The notes beneath the pieces were generated by a model. The model had not been told where the DNA came from and did not search any database. It saw only the letters and a list, made by a program, of their open reading frames with translations. The translations under genes were made by a program, and so were the position numbers. This document shows positions 1-7,775 of a DNA stretch of 64,000 nt, piece by piece. Source of the stretch: Flavobacterium cheongpyeongense (lineage in GTDB: Bacteria; Bacteroidota; Bacteroidia; Flavobacteriales; Flavobacteriaceae); contig NZ_QJHK01000013.1 in assembly GCF_003202435.1 (NCBI RefSeq), positions 88,129 to 152,128 on the forward strand, in the 5' to 3' direction. The first letter of the stretch is position 1. The number at the start of each line of letters is the position of its first letter.

Positions 1-52
1 GAATTTGACGAATGAATTCAATTTTATATAAACCTTAAAAATAGTATACGCA

Positions 53-376
53 ATGAAAAACAAAGTACAATTAATCGGTAACGTAGGGAATGATCCTGAA
101 ATCAAAACATTAGAAAGCGGAAGAAAATTAGCGCATTTAAGCATCGCCACTAACGACAAGTACACTAACGATAAAGGTGAAAAAGTAGAGCAAACCGAAT
201 GGCACCGGGTTACTGCCTGGGGGAAAACAGCCGAAATTATCGAAAAATATGTGGTGAAAGGAAAGGAAGTCGCCGTTGAAGGAAAACTGACACACAGAAG
301 CTACGATGATAAAAACGGAGAAAAACGTTATGTTACGGAAATTGTAGTAAACGAAATTTTGCTGCTTAGCAAATAA
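53..376 (+). CDS. ssb: Single-stranded DNA-binding protein (short form)
   Basis: This protein binds single-stranded DNA during replication, repair and recombination. The 107 residues form one OB fold: N-terminal KVQLIGNVGNDPEI, the conserved aromatic patch EWHRVTAWGK (residues 49-58, with W50 and W56) and the GKLTHRSYDDKNGEKRY strand. It ends in LLLSK about ten residues after the fold. The flexible linker and acidic DDxPF tail of full-length SSBs (about 150-180 residues) are therefore missing, so it may not recruit partner proteins as the long form does. It stands alone and is followed by a strong terminator at 399-429. The ATG at 53 aligns with SSB N termini. Family assignment is secure. Whether this is the only SSB of the organism cannot be seen here. 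Confidence 0.95.
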   Translation: MKNKVQLIGNVGNDPEIKTLESGRKLAHLSIATNDKYTNDKGEKVEQTEWHRVTAWGKTAEIIEKYVVKGKEVAVEGKLTHRSYDDKNGEKRYVTEIVVNEILLLSK

Positions 377-398
377 GATTTTTATTTGTTGGTTGCAC

Positions 399-429
399 CC
401 GACAGGCTTTAAAAACCTGTCGGTTTTTT
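399..429 (+). terminator. Rho-independent terminator after ssb
   Basis: A perfect 8-bp stem CCGACAGG/CCTGTCGG with a 9-nt loop is followed by six T residues, 22 bases after the ssb stop codon. Confidence 0.9.
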
Positions 430-446
430 CTATTTAGGTAATAGTT

Positions 447-1139
447 TTATAAAACTGAAGCGCCATTGTTATCCGTTGTAAGTACTTCACTCATATAATC
501 AAAAAAGGGTCTCATGTTTTTGAATGCTTCCAAAGCCTCTTCTAAGAAAACAGGACTTAATACTTCATCATCTGTAAAATGTTTAATTACCAAAAATTGT
601 TTGAAACGAAGCAGATCAATTGCCGGATGATCTACATCGAAACCTTTTGGTTTTGTTTTGAGCTGTTCACCTTGTAAAGTGCCAAAATTGCTGACGAAAG
701 ATTTCGAATTTAAAATCTTCTGAAAGGTTTCCGGATCCTGTGCAAATTCGGTTCTGATGCGTTTTAAATCAGCTGCATTTGGTCCCCAAAAACCACCTGC
801 AAAAAAACTGTTTCCTTTTTCCAAATGAAAATAATAACCACCGCGTCTTGCTGCAGTTGCACGAGTATAACTTCCTCCCCAAAAGGTCTTAAAGGGAGTT
901 TTATCTTTAGAAAAACGAATATCACGATATATTCTGTACACACTTTTTTTGCCAGAAGTAGTTTCCAAAACATCCGTTTTAGAAAGTTCCTGAAGCAATG
1001 CATCTGCAAAAGATTCAATATGATTTAATTCAGTGAGGTATTTTGGTTTATTGGCTTCAAACCAGGGTTTGTTATTGTTTTCTTTAAGCAGCTGTAAAAA
1101 ATCAAGAGCAGATTTGGGAATAATGATTTGGTTTTCCAT
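447..1139 (-). CDS. DUF2461 family protein
   Basis: A 230-residue cytosolic protein of the DUF2461 (TIGR02453) family, whose function is unknown. Recognisable parts are the N-terminal FLQLLKENNNKPWFEANK segment, YRIYRDIRFSKDKTPFK near residue 70, and the GGSYTRATAARRGGYYFHLE stretch followed by FFAGGFWGP, which together are the signature of the family. Length is normal for the family. It has no signal peptide and no membrane segment. It is transcribed alone, convergent with ssb, and its start is separated from the next minus-strand gene by a terminator. The ATG at 1139 fits the family N terminus. Confidence 0.88.
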   Translation of the reverse strand: MENQIIIPKSALDFLQLLKENNNKPWFEANKPKYLTELNHIESFADALLQELSKTDVLETTSGKKSVYRIYRDIRFSKDKTPFKTFWGGSYTRATAARRGGYYFHLEKGNSFFAGGFWGPNAADLKRIRTEFAQDPETFQKILNSKSFVSNFGTLQGEQLKTKPKGFDVDHPAIDLLRFKQFLVIKHFTDDEVLSPVFLEEALEAFKNMRPFFDYMSEVLTTDNNGASVL

Positions 1140-1188
1140 ATAAATTTGAGTCTTTAAAAATCAGAAGTTAACCGCAATTTAAAACTAA

Positions 1189-1219
1189 AAAACCCACCAG
1201 AAAAATCGGGTGGGTTTTG
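1189..1219 (-). terminator. Terminator of the small Lys/Cys-rich gene
   Basis: Read on the minus strand, arms AACCCACC and GGTGGGTT enclose a short loop and are followed by a T-run. It lies just after the stop codon of the gene at 1230-1415. Confidence 0.8.
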
Positions 1220-1229
1220 TTATATATAG

Positions 1230-1415
1230 TTAGGCTGTTTTCTTGAATAAATCAAACATAGGACAGCGTGAACAGCGTTTTTTTTCGCTCTTTTTATATT
1301 TCTCACAACAAGACGATTTACAATTTTCAACCTTCTTGAGTTTGTCCAGGATAGCTGCGTTTTTATTTTTCTTTTTATCCTTTTTTTTGTCCTTGTCCTT
1401 TTCTTTCTTGCCCAC
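1230..1415 (-). CDS. Small lysine-rich protein with a cysteine cluster
   Basis: A 61-residue protein of unknown function. The first half is almost entirely Lys, Asp and Glu (residues 3-20). The second half carries five cysteines arranged CKSSCC, then about ten residues, then CSRC, a spacing that could bind zinc or an iron-sulfur cluster. The start codon appears to be GTG (forward strand CAC at 1413-1415), since no ATG is available in frame nearby. A real gene is supported by the clean reading frame, its own terminator downstream, and the ordered cysteine pattern, which a random Lys-rich frame would not be expected to have. The metal-binding idea is inference from spacing only. Confidence 0.7.
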   Translation of the reverse strand: MGKKEKDKDKKKDKKKNKNAAILDKLKKVENCKSSCCEKYKKSEKKRCSRCPMFDLFKKTA

Positions 1416-1494
1416 TTTTGTTCTGAATTAAAAACAGGAACAAATATAAAAAGAAAATATTATTTTTATATATTCTAAATAAATTTTAACTTTT

Positions 1495-2013
1495 TTATTT
1501 TGGATTAATTGCTATTGAGCTGGTAACGGTTAACTGCTGAATATCACGGTCAAACAAGTAAAGTCCGCCCTTATCATCACCAATTAAGTTGATTTTATCC
1601 AGAATAGATTTAGCTGTGGCCTCTTCCTCGATTTGTTCAGAAACATACCATTGTAAAAAGTTATGTGTTGCGTAATCTTTCTCTTCAAAAGTAATGTGAA
1701 CCAGTTCGTTGATGGATTCCGAAACAAAAATTTCGTGGTTGTAAAGCGTTTCAAACATTTCTTTGAATGTTGAATAACTTGTTTTTGGTGCTTTAAGGTC
1801 GGTAATCTGAGCATGTCCTCCGCGCTCATTTACATATTTTATCAATTTGAGCATGTGCGCACGCTCTTCATCTGATTGGGTGTACATAAATTGGGCGATT
1901 CCCTCTAATCCATGTACTTCAGCCCAGCAAGCCATAGAAAGATAAGTTTGCGAAGATTCTGCTTCTATGCGGATTTGCTTGTTTAAAGCCGTTTCAATAT
2001 TTTTTGATAGCAT
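1495..2013 (-). CDS. ftnA: Ferritin
   Basis: Non-haem ferritin that oxidises Fe(II) and stores iron in a 24-subunit shell in the cytoplasm. At 172 residues it has the usual four-helix ferritin length. The ferroxidase ligands known from E. coli FtnA are all at the same numbers here: E17, E50, H53 (within SDEERAH), E94, Q127 and E130 (within SEQIEEE). This argues for an active H-type ferritin and against bacterioferritin, which would show a haem-binding Met and a different C terminus. Single gene, with no obvious partner. The gene symbol is assigned by family. Confidence 0.95.
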   Translation of the reverse strand: MLSKNIETALNKQIRIEAESSQTYLSMACWAEVHGLEGIAQFMYTQSDEERAHMLKLIKYVNERGGHAQITDLKAPKTSYSTFKEMFETLYNHEIFVSESINELVHITFEEKDYATHNFLQWYVSEQIEEEATAKSILDKINLIGDDKGGLYLFDRDIQQLTVTSSIAINPK

Positions 2014-2093
2014 AATGTGTGTCTTTTTTATAAAAATAATGAAAATAAGTTATAACTTTTCTGGTAAACTGGAAAAACATGAATGCATTTGGA

Positions 2094-3575
2094 TTAATCT
2101 TTTCTAAATTTAATCTTGCTAAATTCGGCAGGATGAGATAACAATGCCTTGTTCATAATTGGATTTCCGGGATTGTCATTTATAAAGCCATCTGTAAATT
2201 TACGCATGATAAATTGTCTGGAAGCGGTGTCGTAATAGCTTAAAATGTAGTAATCTTTAAGTTTAAGCGTGTTTTGAAGTATTATGTTTTTATTAGTGTT
2301 CAGATAATAATAGAGATTATCAATGGCCAGAGGCTCAGCTTGTTTTTGGTTTACAAATTCTAAATCAGCATTGAGCATAGCATCAAAATAAACCATTTTA
2401 TTGGAGTACTCCGAATAGCCGCCAAAGTCATTATCAAAAAAATCAGCCAGTGCATTACTCTGTATATAGTCAAAACCTGAAACCTGATATTCTGCAAATC
2501 CCCCAAAGGTTATTAAGGTGTTATTCTTGTTTTTAAAAGCTGTTATTCCGGAGTTTAATACAGATAGCTGTTTTAGGAATTTTTCTGTTGTTTTTATTTC
2601 CTGAGGTTTTTTTGCGTTTATCTGTAAAAAGAAAGGAGAGTTTTTAAATTCAATTGAATCTTTTTTTGAAACAGCCACACTTTTAAGCGTTTTACCTGAA
2701 TCAAAATCTTTGATCTCAAGTAATAGCTCTTCTTTGCCCGACTTGATTTGCAATACTTTATTTTCGTAAAAGAAAGAATTGGAAGATTTAGATGGGTTTT
2801 TACTTATAGGCTGATTAAAATTTTTCTCCGTAACATCAGTAGTAATGAGGTTGAGATCTAAAATCTGTGTTTTTTTCAAAGCGTAATCAAATACCAAAAG
2901 GATATGATTGTCTGATACATACATTTTGGTTTTGTTAATGGTTTTATCCAAAGGAGTAAAATAGTCAGTATCCATTTTTTCAATAGGATAATATCGAATA
3001 ATGGTATTGAAAGCTACATTTTGTCCTTTTTCATTTTCGAATTGAATTGTAGATAAATCAAACATTTTTATTATGCATTTTCCGTCATTGAATTCATAAA
3101 GTAACAGATGCGGTTGTTTTGCTTCTTTAGTCAGAATGTAAAAAAGATTGTTTTTCTGGTAAGTCGTAATAATGTATTCAGTGTTTGAAGGCAAATCAAA
3201 ATTTAAAGCTCTGGAAGTTTTCGTTTCCATGAAATATTTAATAATTCGGAGGTTTCTTAAATTACTTGTTGACCAATAAAGAAGCGGGTTTCCGTCATCG
3301 CTAATACTATGTCCAATTAAAGATCTGTTTTCTGTCATTTTGATTGAATCAGTAAATTGATCTTTGAGGAAAAGCGATTTATTGTATTTTAAAATATTAA
3401 TGTATTTATCATCTGCGGCAAAAACATAAATATCTTTTGTTTTTACGTCTACTATATTCAGAATCTGACCATTTTCTAAAGGTTCATTTAAATTTAATGC
3501 AAAAGAGTTTAATACTGTTTGGCTTAGCAGGACAGTATTATAAAACACGCACAAAAGAAGTAGTAGTTTTTTCAT
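2094..3575 (-). CDS. Secreted protein of unknown function, paralog of 6057-7448
   Basis: A 493-residue protein starting with a Sec signal peptide (MKKLLLLLCVFYNTVLLSQ), so probably periplasmic or surface exposed. I do not recognise a family. It is beta-strand-like throughout, with blocks such as LLVFDYALKKTQILDLN, TLITFGGFAEYQVSG and, near the C terminus, YYILSYYDTASRQFIMRKF. The same blocks in the same order occur in the gene at 6057-7448 (TLITFGGVSDL, YYLGYYDNKTKEYVIRKF), so the two are paralogs. Repeated phrases about retrieving a value and a per-residue WSTSN/WSSNN motif suggest a propeller-like fold, but that is a guess. It lies 36 bases downstream of the CAT-like gene and could be co-transcribed with it. 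Confidence 0.75.
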   Translation of the reverse strand: MKKLLLLLCVFYNTVLLSQTVLNSFALNLNEPLENGQILNIVDVKTKDIYVFAADDKYINILKYNKSLFLKDQFTDSIKMTENRSLIGHSISDDGNPLLYWSTSNLRNLRIIKYFMETKTSRALNFDLPSNTEYIITTYQKNNLFYILTKEAKQPHLLLYEFNDGKCIIKMFDLSTIQFENEKGQNVAFNTIIRYYPIEKMDTDYFTPLDKTINKTKMYVSDNHILLVFDYALKKTQILDLNLITTDVTEKNFNQPISKNPSKSSNSFFYENKVLQIKSGKEELLLEIKDFDSGKTLKSVAVSKKDSIEFKNSPFFLQINAKKPQEIKTTEKFLKQLSVLNSGITAFKNKNNTLITFGGFAEYQVSGFDYIQSNALADFFDNDFGGYSEYSNKMVYFDAMLNADLEFVNQKQAEPLAIDNLYYYLNTNKNIILQNTLKLKDYYILSYYDTASRQFIMRKFTDGFINDNPGNPIMNKALLSHPAEFSKIKFRKD

Positions 3576-3611
3576 GTGTTTTGCTGCTCAAAAATTGTTC
3601 CGTTTATTTTC

Positions 3612-4241
3612 CTATTGATTCATGAGTTCCTGAAAAAGATCCACGAATTTCCCTAGATGAATTCCATCCATTAATCCGTGATGAACATGTACAGACATAG
3701 GCATTGTTTTTTTACCATTGTCTAAGGTAATCATTTTTCCAAAAGAAATTTTAGGACAGCTGTCCGGATACGAATAACTGCGTGCATGTGAAAGCGAAGT
3801 AAAATTGAGCCACGGAATTGCCGAAAAATGAATTAAATTATCATCATCAAACGATCTTGTAAAAAGTCCGGTAGTATTTTGAATCCGGTCAATTTCTGCA
3901 TAAGCATTCTTTTCAAAAATCCTGAAAACAGGATTATATTCCATTAATGAAAATCCGAAACTGCCATCTTTTCGGCCAATAGTTGCTGAAGCATCAATTC
4001 GGTCGTTAATGTAAATCTTGTTTTCTGAAATTCGGTATCTAAAATTCTCTATTGAATTCACTGCTGCTAAAGTTTTGTACAGGTAAAAGATGAAAAAAGA
4101 AGTTTTTTGGTTTTTAGCGGTTTGACAGGCTTTTGTACAATCTATTTCGACTGTTGCGCCAAAAAATGGTTCATCCATTTTGTTAAAATGCTCAAAATGC
4201 TCTTTTCGGTTCCAGTTTTCTAAGTCTAAAAGGGTTTTCAT
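3612..4241 (-). CDS. Chloramphenicol acetyltransferase-like acyltransferase
   Basis: A 209-residue member of the CAT (type A) acetyltransferase family, which moves an acetyl group from acetyl-CoA to a hydroxyl. The catalytic signature HHGLMDG (H187-G193) places the general base at H188 and the structural Asp at D192, and the PWLNFTSLS segment (residues 143-151) matches the family's serine-containing PWxxFTS block. All elements needed for catalysis are present and length is normal. The natural substrate is unknown. Many chromosomal homologs of this type in Bacteroidota have no proven link to drug resistance. The start codon overlaps the stop codon of the HAD gene by one base (TAATG), implying translational coupling. 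Confidence 0.85.
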   Translation of the reverse strand: MKTLLDLENWNRKEHFEHFNKMDEPFFGATVEIDCTKACQTAKNQKTSFFIFYLYKTLAAVNSIENFRYRISENKIYINDRIDASATIGRKDGSFGFSLMEYNPVFRIFEKNAYAEIDRIQNTTGLFTRSFDDDNLIHFSAIPWLNFTSLSHARSYSYPDSCPKISFGKMITLDNGKKTMPMSVHVHHGLMDGIHLGKFVDLFQELMNQ

Positions 4242-4948
4242 TATAATAACTTGTGAACTACTTCTGTAATTTTTTCAAAAGTGCTAAAATGTTCATGTTC
4301 AACTTTGTGATTGATTTTTTCATGTTCCCAGGTCGTGTGAAACGGAATATGAACGGCATAACCGCCAATGCCGAGTACGGGTAAAACATCTGATTTTAAG
4401 GAGTTTCCAATCATTAAAAATTCATGAGCCTGAATATCTAAACGTCCAAGCAGTTTTTCATAATCGATTTCCTGTTTGTCTGACATTACTTCGATATGAT
4501 GAAAATAATGTCCTAAACCAGAGCGATGCAATTTGCTGTGCTGATCTTTCAGATCGCCTTTTGTGGCTACGACCAGTTTGTATTTTCCGTGTAAAGACTG
4601 AAGGGTTTCCTCGATTCCGTCCAGAAGTTCGATTGGTTTTTCGAGTAATTCTTTTCCATATTGAATAATTTTTTCAATGACTTCAACCGGAATTGTATTG
4701 TTCGAGATATTCATGGCGGCCTCAATCATCGAGAGGATGTAACCTTTTATTCCGTATCCGTATAAAGGCAGGTTACCGATTTCAATCTTAAACAACTCCT
4801 GCGAAATGCCCTGATGCGAAAGATAATCTTCCATCAGCGCACAAAATTTATGCTCAGTTTCCTGAAAATAAGGTTCGTTTACAAACAAAGTATCATCAGC
4901 ATCGAATGCGATTACTTTTAAATTAGGGATTTTATTTTTATGTAACAT
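4241..4948 (-). CDS. HAD-superfamily hydrolase
   Basis: A 235-residue cytosolic phosphatase-like protein. Motif I is AFDADDTLF with nucleophile D16 and acid/base D18. Motif II is the Thr of VVATKGD, followed by a Lys after it, and motif IV is GNSLKSDVLPVLGIG. A helical cap of about 80 residues sits after motif I, as in type C1 HADs such as phosphoglycolate-phosphatase-like enzymes. The substrate cannot be told from sequence. It is the first gene of a run with the overlapping CAT-like gene. Its upstream region holds a perfect 16-bp tandem duplication. Confidence 0.85.
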   Translation of the reverse strand: MLHKNKIPNLKVIAFDADDTLFVNEPYFQETEHKFCALMEDYLSHQGISQELFKIEIGNLPLYGYGIKGYILSMIEAAMNISNNTIPVEVIEKIIQYGKELLEKPIELLDGIEETLQSLHGKYKLVVATKGDLKDQHSKLHRSGLGHYFHHIEVMSDKQEIDYEKLLGRLDIQAHEFLMIGNSLKSDVLPVLGIGGYAVHIPFHTTWEHEKINHKVEHEHFSTFEKITEVVHKLL

Positions 4949-4955
4949 AAAATAT

Positions 4956-4987
4956 TTTGTTTCAGGTTTTGTTTGTTTCAGGTTTTG
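4956..4987. repeat. Perfect 2 x 16-bp tandem repeat upstream of the HAD gene
   Basis: The unit TTTGTTTCAGGTTTTG occurs twice, head to tail, with no mismatch, within 40 bases of the start of the minus-strand HAD gene. No obvious function. It may be a simple slippage duplication. Confidence 0.8.
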
Positions 4988-5081
4988 CCATGACAGAGCA
5001 AATATCTATTTTAATTTTCGCCATAAATTGATTGGATTTAAAAGATTTTAATCTGTTTGATCTGCAAAATCAGCAAGAAAT

Positions 5082-5969
5082 TTAATTATAAGAAAACAAT
5101 CTCTTTAAAGCAATTGTTTTGTTATAAAACGTGATGCGGATTCCGAAAAGCAAAATAATCCCGCCGAAAACCATTTGTAAAGTTATTTGTTCTTCTAAAA
5201 ACAACCAAGCTAATATTGAAGTAATTATTGCCTGGCTCAGCAAACTTAACGAAACCCTTGTAGCACGCATGTGTTGTGTTGCATAACTGACCGATAGCCA
5301 GGCACACAATTGACAAATTACTGCCTGAAGAATTAATACAAACCAGCCAGTATTCGAAAACCCGGTAAAAGGTTGATTTAAAGAATAACAAAGGATTCCC
5401 AAATACATACTTGAGGCAATTAAACTAATCGTCATAAAGGATAAAACATCAACTTGCGAAAGGACATTTTTACTGACCAAAAGATAAATCGCATATAAAA
5501 TTCCGGAGAGTACGGCAAATAGAAAAGCCTGATTAAAATTTAAATCCATAAAAAAACTGAAACCAACCAAAGTGATCATTCCGAATAACGAAACGACAGT
5601 TCCAATCCAGAAATTGGTTGCAGGTCTTACTTTCAAAAAGAAGAAAGAACCAATACCAACCCAAAGCGGAGATAAATTGGTCAATAAGGAAGCTTGTGTT
5701 GCACTCGAATCCTGAATAGCAATATTCCAAACGGCAACATCAGAAGAAAATAAAATGCCACAAAGTGCTGCTAAAAGTGTAAATTTTAATGTTGGAAGTT
5801 TAAAGTTTTTGCTCAGAAGCACATAAGGCAAGAGCAAAGTCACAGCAAAAAACATTCTGTAAAATGCCGAAATTAATCCCGGAGCTAATTGGAGTTTTAC
5901 CAAGATAGGGAAGATGGAAATGCAAAGTATTCCGCAGATTAAGGCTAATCTTGGTTTTGTGAGTTTCAT
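5082..5969 (-). CDS. EamA/DMT-family transporter
   Basis: An integral inner-membrane protein of 295 residues with ten predicted hydrophobic segments arranged as two EamA repeats of five, the standard layout of the drug/metabolite transporter superfamily. Recognisable parts include the N-terminal ALICGILCISIFPILVK, the FYRMFFAVTLLLPY segment and the second-repeat WLSVSYATQHMRATRVSL stretch, where EamA proteins have their conserved small-residue packing. The substrate is unknown; family members export amino acids, nucleosides or drugs. It has its own promoter-like box at 5992-5999. It is followed on the minus strand by an intergenic stretch and then the HAD gene. Confidence 0.9.
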   Translation of the reverse strand: MKLTKPRLALICGILCISIFPILVKLQLAPGLISAFYRMFFAVTLLLPYVLLSKNFKLPTLKFTLLAALCGILFSSDVAVWNIAIQDSSATQASLLTNLSPLWVGIGSFFFLKVRPATNFWIGTVVSLFGMITLVGFSFFMDLNFNQAFLFAVLSGILYAIYLLVSKNVLSQVDVLSFMTISLIASSMYLGILCYSLNQPFTGFSNTGWFVLILQAVICQLCAWLSVSYATQHMRATRVSLSLLSQAIITSILAWLFLEEQITLQMVFGGIILLFGIRITFYNKTIALKRLFSYN

Positions 5970-5991
5970 TTTGTTCTTTATTTATCGAATG

Positions 5992-5999
5992 CAAAATTA
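5992..5999 (-). promoter_or_regulatory. Bacteroidota-type -7 box for the EamA transporter gene
   Basis: On the minus strand the sequence is TAATTTTG, an exact TAnnTTTG match, with a TTG 21 bases further upstream. It lies about 25 bases before the ATG at 5969. Confidence 0.65.
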
Positions 6000-6056
6000 G
6001 CATTTTGAAACGTTTTTAGACAAAAAATCCCAAATTGGGAAATCGGGAGTTTTAGG

Positions 6057-7448
6057 TTAATCTGTGAATTTTCTAATGACATATTCTTTTGTTTTGTTAT
6101 CGTAATATCCCAGATAATAAGCATCTGTTTTGAATAAAGTCTGTGATGAAATATCCGTATTTTTCTCCAGAAAGGTGCTGATTTTTTCAAAAGCTAATGG
6201 TTGTAATTTTCCTTTAACATGATTTCCATGACCATCAAACAATCCTTCAATTTTAATCAATTTTCGATCAGAATAAGGGTATAAAACTTCTGTTTTTGGA
6301 TTCAAAACTGCATCAATTTGATCTGTTGATTGCGCTAAATCAGAAACACCGCCAAAAGTAATCAATGTGTTCGGGACAGTTTGATAACAAGAAAGACCAA
6401 GATGCATATTATTTGCTTTAAGGATAAACAAGTTACTGTTGGGTAAAGTTCTTTTACTTCTAAAATTGCCTCCTCCTTCATAAATCTCTGAATTCTTAAA
6501 TTTAATCGGAATGGTTGTATTGGCAAAGTATTCTTTTATAAGGTTGTCTTCTAAATCTTTTATTGTAAAATAAAAACTGCCTGATGAGGTTTTTATCTGA
6601 TACAGTTTATTGTCAAAATAAAAAGAGTTTGAATTTAAAAATGTTCGATTGCCAACCAAATAGGGTTTTTTTACCATCTTTTCGGTAGCAGTAAAATTGT
6701 TTAAATCAATTAAAATAACCTGTGTAAAATCGATGTTGGTGTCCACCGTTATTACAATTTGTTTATTATTTAAATAACATTTTCTTTTCTTGGCTGCTTT
6801 TGTTAATGATGTATGATTTTCGATAGTGATATTCTCTAAAGAAAAAGGTGATTCAAAAGGGAGTAAGTTTTCGGCAAAAACCTCATACAAATCTGATTTT
6901 TTATAATCTGATGTAAAAAAATGAAATCCTTCTGAAGGAATTATCTTCTCTGTATAAATGCCTTCTTTGTCAAAAACATACAGTTTGAAGGTATTACTGT
7001 TTTTTAAAACGGCCAGAATATAAAATTTTTCATTTTCGCTGAATTTTTGTATAACTTTTTCGTTTTTTAAAATTAGGTTATATTCATTTGTCGTGGTTTT
7101 ATGATTGTTAAAATCGTACAATTGGACAAATATATTTTCATCATTATTAGAAGACCAATATAACCTCGTACCCGTATTGCTGCTATTGTAGCCAATCACA
7201 TTCGTAGTTGTTGTATTTGGTTTGTTGGCAGAAATACTATCTATAATTTGCATCTTTTCATTAAGATTTATTGCTTTTACTTTTTCAGTATCGCTTACAA
7301 ATAATGTAACTGTATTTTTTTCATCGTCAATAATTTGAAAGACATCACGATTTTTCTTTGGCTCCAGGGGTACAGAATTGACAAGTTCCTGAGCTGAAAC
7401 TGTTATGCCTCCTAGTAATAAAAAGATTAAAAAAGTTGTATTTTTCAT
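6057..7448 (-). CDS. Secreted protein of unknown function, paralog of 2094-3575
   Basis: A 463-residue protein with an N-terminal signal peptide (MKNTTFLIFLLLGGITVSAQ). It shares with the 2094-3575 product the order of blocks: an early IGY/GHS plus WSSNN segment, a central DFTQVILIDLN strand, NSFYFDNKLYQIKTSSG, NTLITFGGVSDL, and the closing YYLGYYDNKTKEYVIRKF. No enzyme motif, metal site or type IX sorting domain is visible. Function unknown. Together with the third remnant just downstream (7534-7631), it shows that this family has expanded and decayed at this spot. Confidence refers to it being a real secreted-protein gene. Confidence 0.75.
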   Translation of the reverse strand: MKNTTFLIFLLLGGITVSAQELVNSVPLEPKKNRDVFQIIDDEKNTVTLFVSDTEKVKAINLNEKMQIIDSISANKPNTTTTNVIGYNSSNTGTRLYWSSNNDENIFVQLYDFNNHKTTTNEYNLILKNEKVIQKFSENEKFYILAVLKNSNTFKLYVFDKEGIYTEKIIPSEGFHFFTSDYKKSDLYEVFAENLLPFESPFSLENITIENHTSLTKAAKKRKCYLNNKQIVITVDTNIDFTQVILIDLNNFTATEKMVKKPYLVGNRTFLNSNSFYFDNKLYQIKTSSGSFYFTIKDLEDNLIKEYFANTTIPIKFKNSEIYEGGGNFRSKRTLPNSNLFILKANNMHLGLSCYQTVPNTLITFGGVSDLAQSTDQIDAVLNPKTEVLYPYSDRKLIKIEGLFDGHGNHVKGKLQPLAFEKISTFLEKNTDISSQTLFKTDAYYLGYYDNKTKEYVIRKFTD

Positions 7449-7533
7449 GGTATTATTGGTTTTAACCGTTTTAATTTTAATTAAGCAAAATAGAAACTTA
7501 ACATTTTGATATTTTTTTCAGGGATGATATATG

Positions 7534-7631
7534 CTAATCTTCAAATTTTCTAATAATAAATTGTTTTGCGTCTTTTTTTCATAACTACCTGGATAATAAA
7601 GTTCGTTGATTAAGAAGTACGCTTTATTATT
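7534..7631 (-). pseudogene. Frameshifted C-terminal remnant of a third paralog of the 2094/6057 family
   Basis: Read on the minus strand, one frame gives YFLINELYYPGSYEKK and the neighbouring frame continues with DAKQFIIRKFED and a stop codon at 7534-7536. Joined across the run of seven A residues, this reproduces the C terminus of both intact paralogs (YYLGYYDNKTKEYVIRKF and YYILSYYDTASRQFIMRKF). Upstream of 7631 a stop codon interrupts the frame and no longer similarity is visible. It is a degraded copy, not a gene. Confidence 0.7.
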
Positions 7632-7715
7632 CTATTTTTTTGAGAGCGTTATTGTCTTATCAGAATTGAATATTTTTGCTATTAATCTGGTTAAAAACAA
7701 AACTGTTTTTAAAAG

Positions 7716-7753
7716 CAAAAACGTGAATCAATTAATCTCTTAACCGATTCACG
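7716..7753 (-). terminator. Terminator of metG
   Basis: On the minus strand CGTGAATC and GATTCACG form an 8-bp stem, followed by TTTTTG, about 25 bases after the metG stop codon. Confidence 0.8.
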
Positions 7754-7775
7754 CAATTTATATGATGTATACGTT

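Noticed and set aside
3612..4241. Calling the CAT-like gene an antibiotic resistance gene.
   Set aside because: The catalytic residues are present, but chromosomal members in this phylum have many possible substrates and there is no mobile context.
4956..4987. The 16-bp tandem duplication as an operator for the HAD gene.
   Set aside because: It has no dyad symmetry and could be plain slippage. Kept only as a repeat.
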